From NCBI GenBank assembly GCA_000727475.1, contig KL647289.1:3782630-3846629 (forward strand): 64,000 nucleotides of DNA, read 5' to 3'. Below, piece by piece: positions 62,899-64,000 of the stretch (position 1 is its first letter; every line of letters starts with the position of its first letter). The position numbers and the translations under genes were made by a program. The notes under the pieces were generated by a model. It was not told the origin of the DNA. It did no database searches and saw only the letters and a list, made by a program, of their open reading frames with translations. The DNA comes from Sarcocystis neurona (Eukaryota; Apicomplexa; Conoidasida; Eucoccidiorida; Sarcocystidae).

Positions 62899-63937
62899 TT
62901 ACTGTTCCATAGAAAGGTCCCTTTCAGCCTGCTGTACTTCTGCCATAGCATTTTCCGCCTCAGCGACTGCTTCAGACACATCTGAAAGAAGATTGAAGGT
63001 GAAAGTGTGAAGGGCCTGGGCGTATTCGGCAGTTAAATATGGCCACGAGCCGGTATGCTTATGCATCTATGCGCCAGACAGTAGTAGGCGCAGTCAAATC
63101 GGAAAGACGATTGTGGTGTGAAAGGGGCTGAGCTTCGGTGAGAAGAAATAAAAAAGCTGTCCATGTGTCTACGTTTACCTGTTCCTTCGTGCACTTCGGG
63201 AAGTTTCCTGCAACGTGCACGCAAAAGGAAAATTTGATTTTGTTCCAAAATTTGTAAAGCAAGTACTTGGCTTGTGCTTCAGCCTCACTCTTCATGAGTC
63301 AAAACTTCTTTAGAGCGTGGAATTGTGTTCTGCACATTGTTGCTGCGTCGTCACGTAGAAGCAGACGTAGTCAACATTTTCTTACGGGGGAAGCACGAGG
63401 AGGTGGCACATGATGCTCCTCATGAAAGCTCTCGCGCGCTGAAATTTAGATTGGAACGCACGAAGCGTTTGTGAATGTGTGAGTACGGAACAGCGGATGT
63501 TTCTAGGTAGCACCTGCTGTCGCTAAGTCGTGAGACTTCTTTATATACCCGTGGCAGTATTTGAATTGTCGCTGTAGCTGCTTCGTGGGAATGCTTTACC
63601 TATATTCTGTATTAGTCAACGCCACTTGCCTTTTTGTTCGCCTTCCTCTCTCCCTTCTTCAATCGCTGCGTACGCATAATGCTTATTTCAGGCCGGCCAA
63701 ATTGTAGAGGACCCCAGTACCTGCCTTCAGCTCCTTCTCTTCCTTCACCTTGGCTACACCTGTCCCATGCGGCCGGTGCTCGGTCTTCTTGGGACACGAG
63801 GCTTTGCATACGTTGCAGGAATTCTTGGGGACTGCCACATTCAAGGACTGATACCCTTTGTCCGATGTGACAAGGTGGACGGCATTGCTAGCGAGCGCCC
63901 CAGTTGATATGTAAAGAAGTAATATTAGGACGTGCAT
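62899..63937 (-). CDS. Predicted secreted protein gene, multi-exon
   Basis: Minus-strand ATG at 63937 begins MHVLILLLYISTGALASNA, a convincing signal peptide, followed by a mature start containing CNVCKASC. Exons by eye: 63937-63721, 63438-63386, 63289-63179 and 62981-62899. The first three junctions agree in phase (1, 1; 0, 0). Exon 2 reads ESFHEEHHVPPPRASP, exon 3 SEAEAQAKYLLYKFWNKIKF and FPKCTKEQ, and exon 4 VSEAVAEAENAMAEVQQAER to stop TAA. Exon 4 in this frame needs phase 1 while exon 3 ends in phase 0. Either a mini-exon is missing, or the alternative open frame of exon 4 is used. No transmembrane or GPI signal is visible. Function is unknown; a role in the secretory or surface repertoire of the parasite is inference from the signal peptide only. 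Confidence 0.55.
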
Positions 63938-64000
63938 TTGGAAATAGTCGTCCAGGAAAGAAGTGACTACAGCCCTTCACACGTGCTGCTGCTTCTAAAA
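63938..64000. other. 5' flank of the minus-strand secreted-protein gene
   Basis: Short AT-balanced sequence upstream of the minus-strand ATG. No promoter element can be defined. Confidence 0.3.

Noticed and set aside
62899..63937. Member of the Eimeria SAG surface-antigen family
   Set aside because: A signal peptide and cysteines are present, but the conserved SAG spacing and C-terminal GPI signal could not be recognised.

Overview
The window looks like nuclear DNA of a coccidian apicomplexan, most likely Eimeria or a close relative. It has very long, intron-rich genes. Its proteins are loaded with homopolymer runs of Ala, Gln, Ser and Gly from CAG/GCA/AGC triplets, which is an Eimeria hallmark. 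Its introns are filled with alternating purine-pyrimidine DNA (TATATA, GTGTAC, TACGTA). No bacterial-style operons, CRISPR arrays, rRNA or convincing tRNA genes were seen. Species assignment is inference.

Layout: (1) 1-6634 is a gene-poor stretch with microsatellites and short tandem duplications. (2) 6635 to about 33929 (+) is one very large gene for a WD40 beta-propeller protein. At least a dozen coding blocks were found, and many neighbouring blocks agree in splice phase. Introns run from about 50 nt to 4.4 kb. (3) 34650 to at least 59561 (+) is a giant SRPK/Sky1-type SR-protein kinase gene. The core kinase motifs can be followed exon by exon: the Gly-loop, [27 protein letters not shown] and HPWL. 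The kinase is interrupted by very long low-complexity inserts and followed, in phase, by a roughly 1000-residue Gln/Ala-rich C-terminal extension. (4) 59720-62619 (+) holds further coding-like pieces, either more of the kinase tail or a small separate gene. (5) 62899-63937 (-) is a small multi-exon gene for a predicted secreted, cysteine-containing protein, convergent with the kinase gene.

Functionally, the SRPK is expected to phosphorylate Arg/Ser-rich splicing factors, and it carries an RS-like tract of its own. The WD40 protein is a scaffold of unknown partner. The third gene product probably enters the secretory pathway.

Exon boundaries come from reading frame, GT/AG signals and phase agreement by eye. 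Where phases did not close, this is stated. The most striking non-gene pattern is strand asymmetry of the CAG triplet: exons of the kinase carry it as CAG, while the intron stretches just upstream of its 3' splice sites carry it as CTG.
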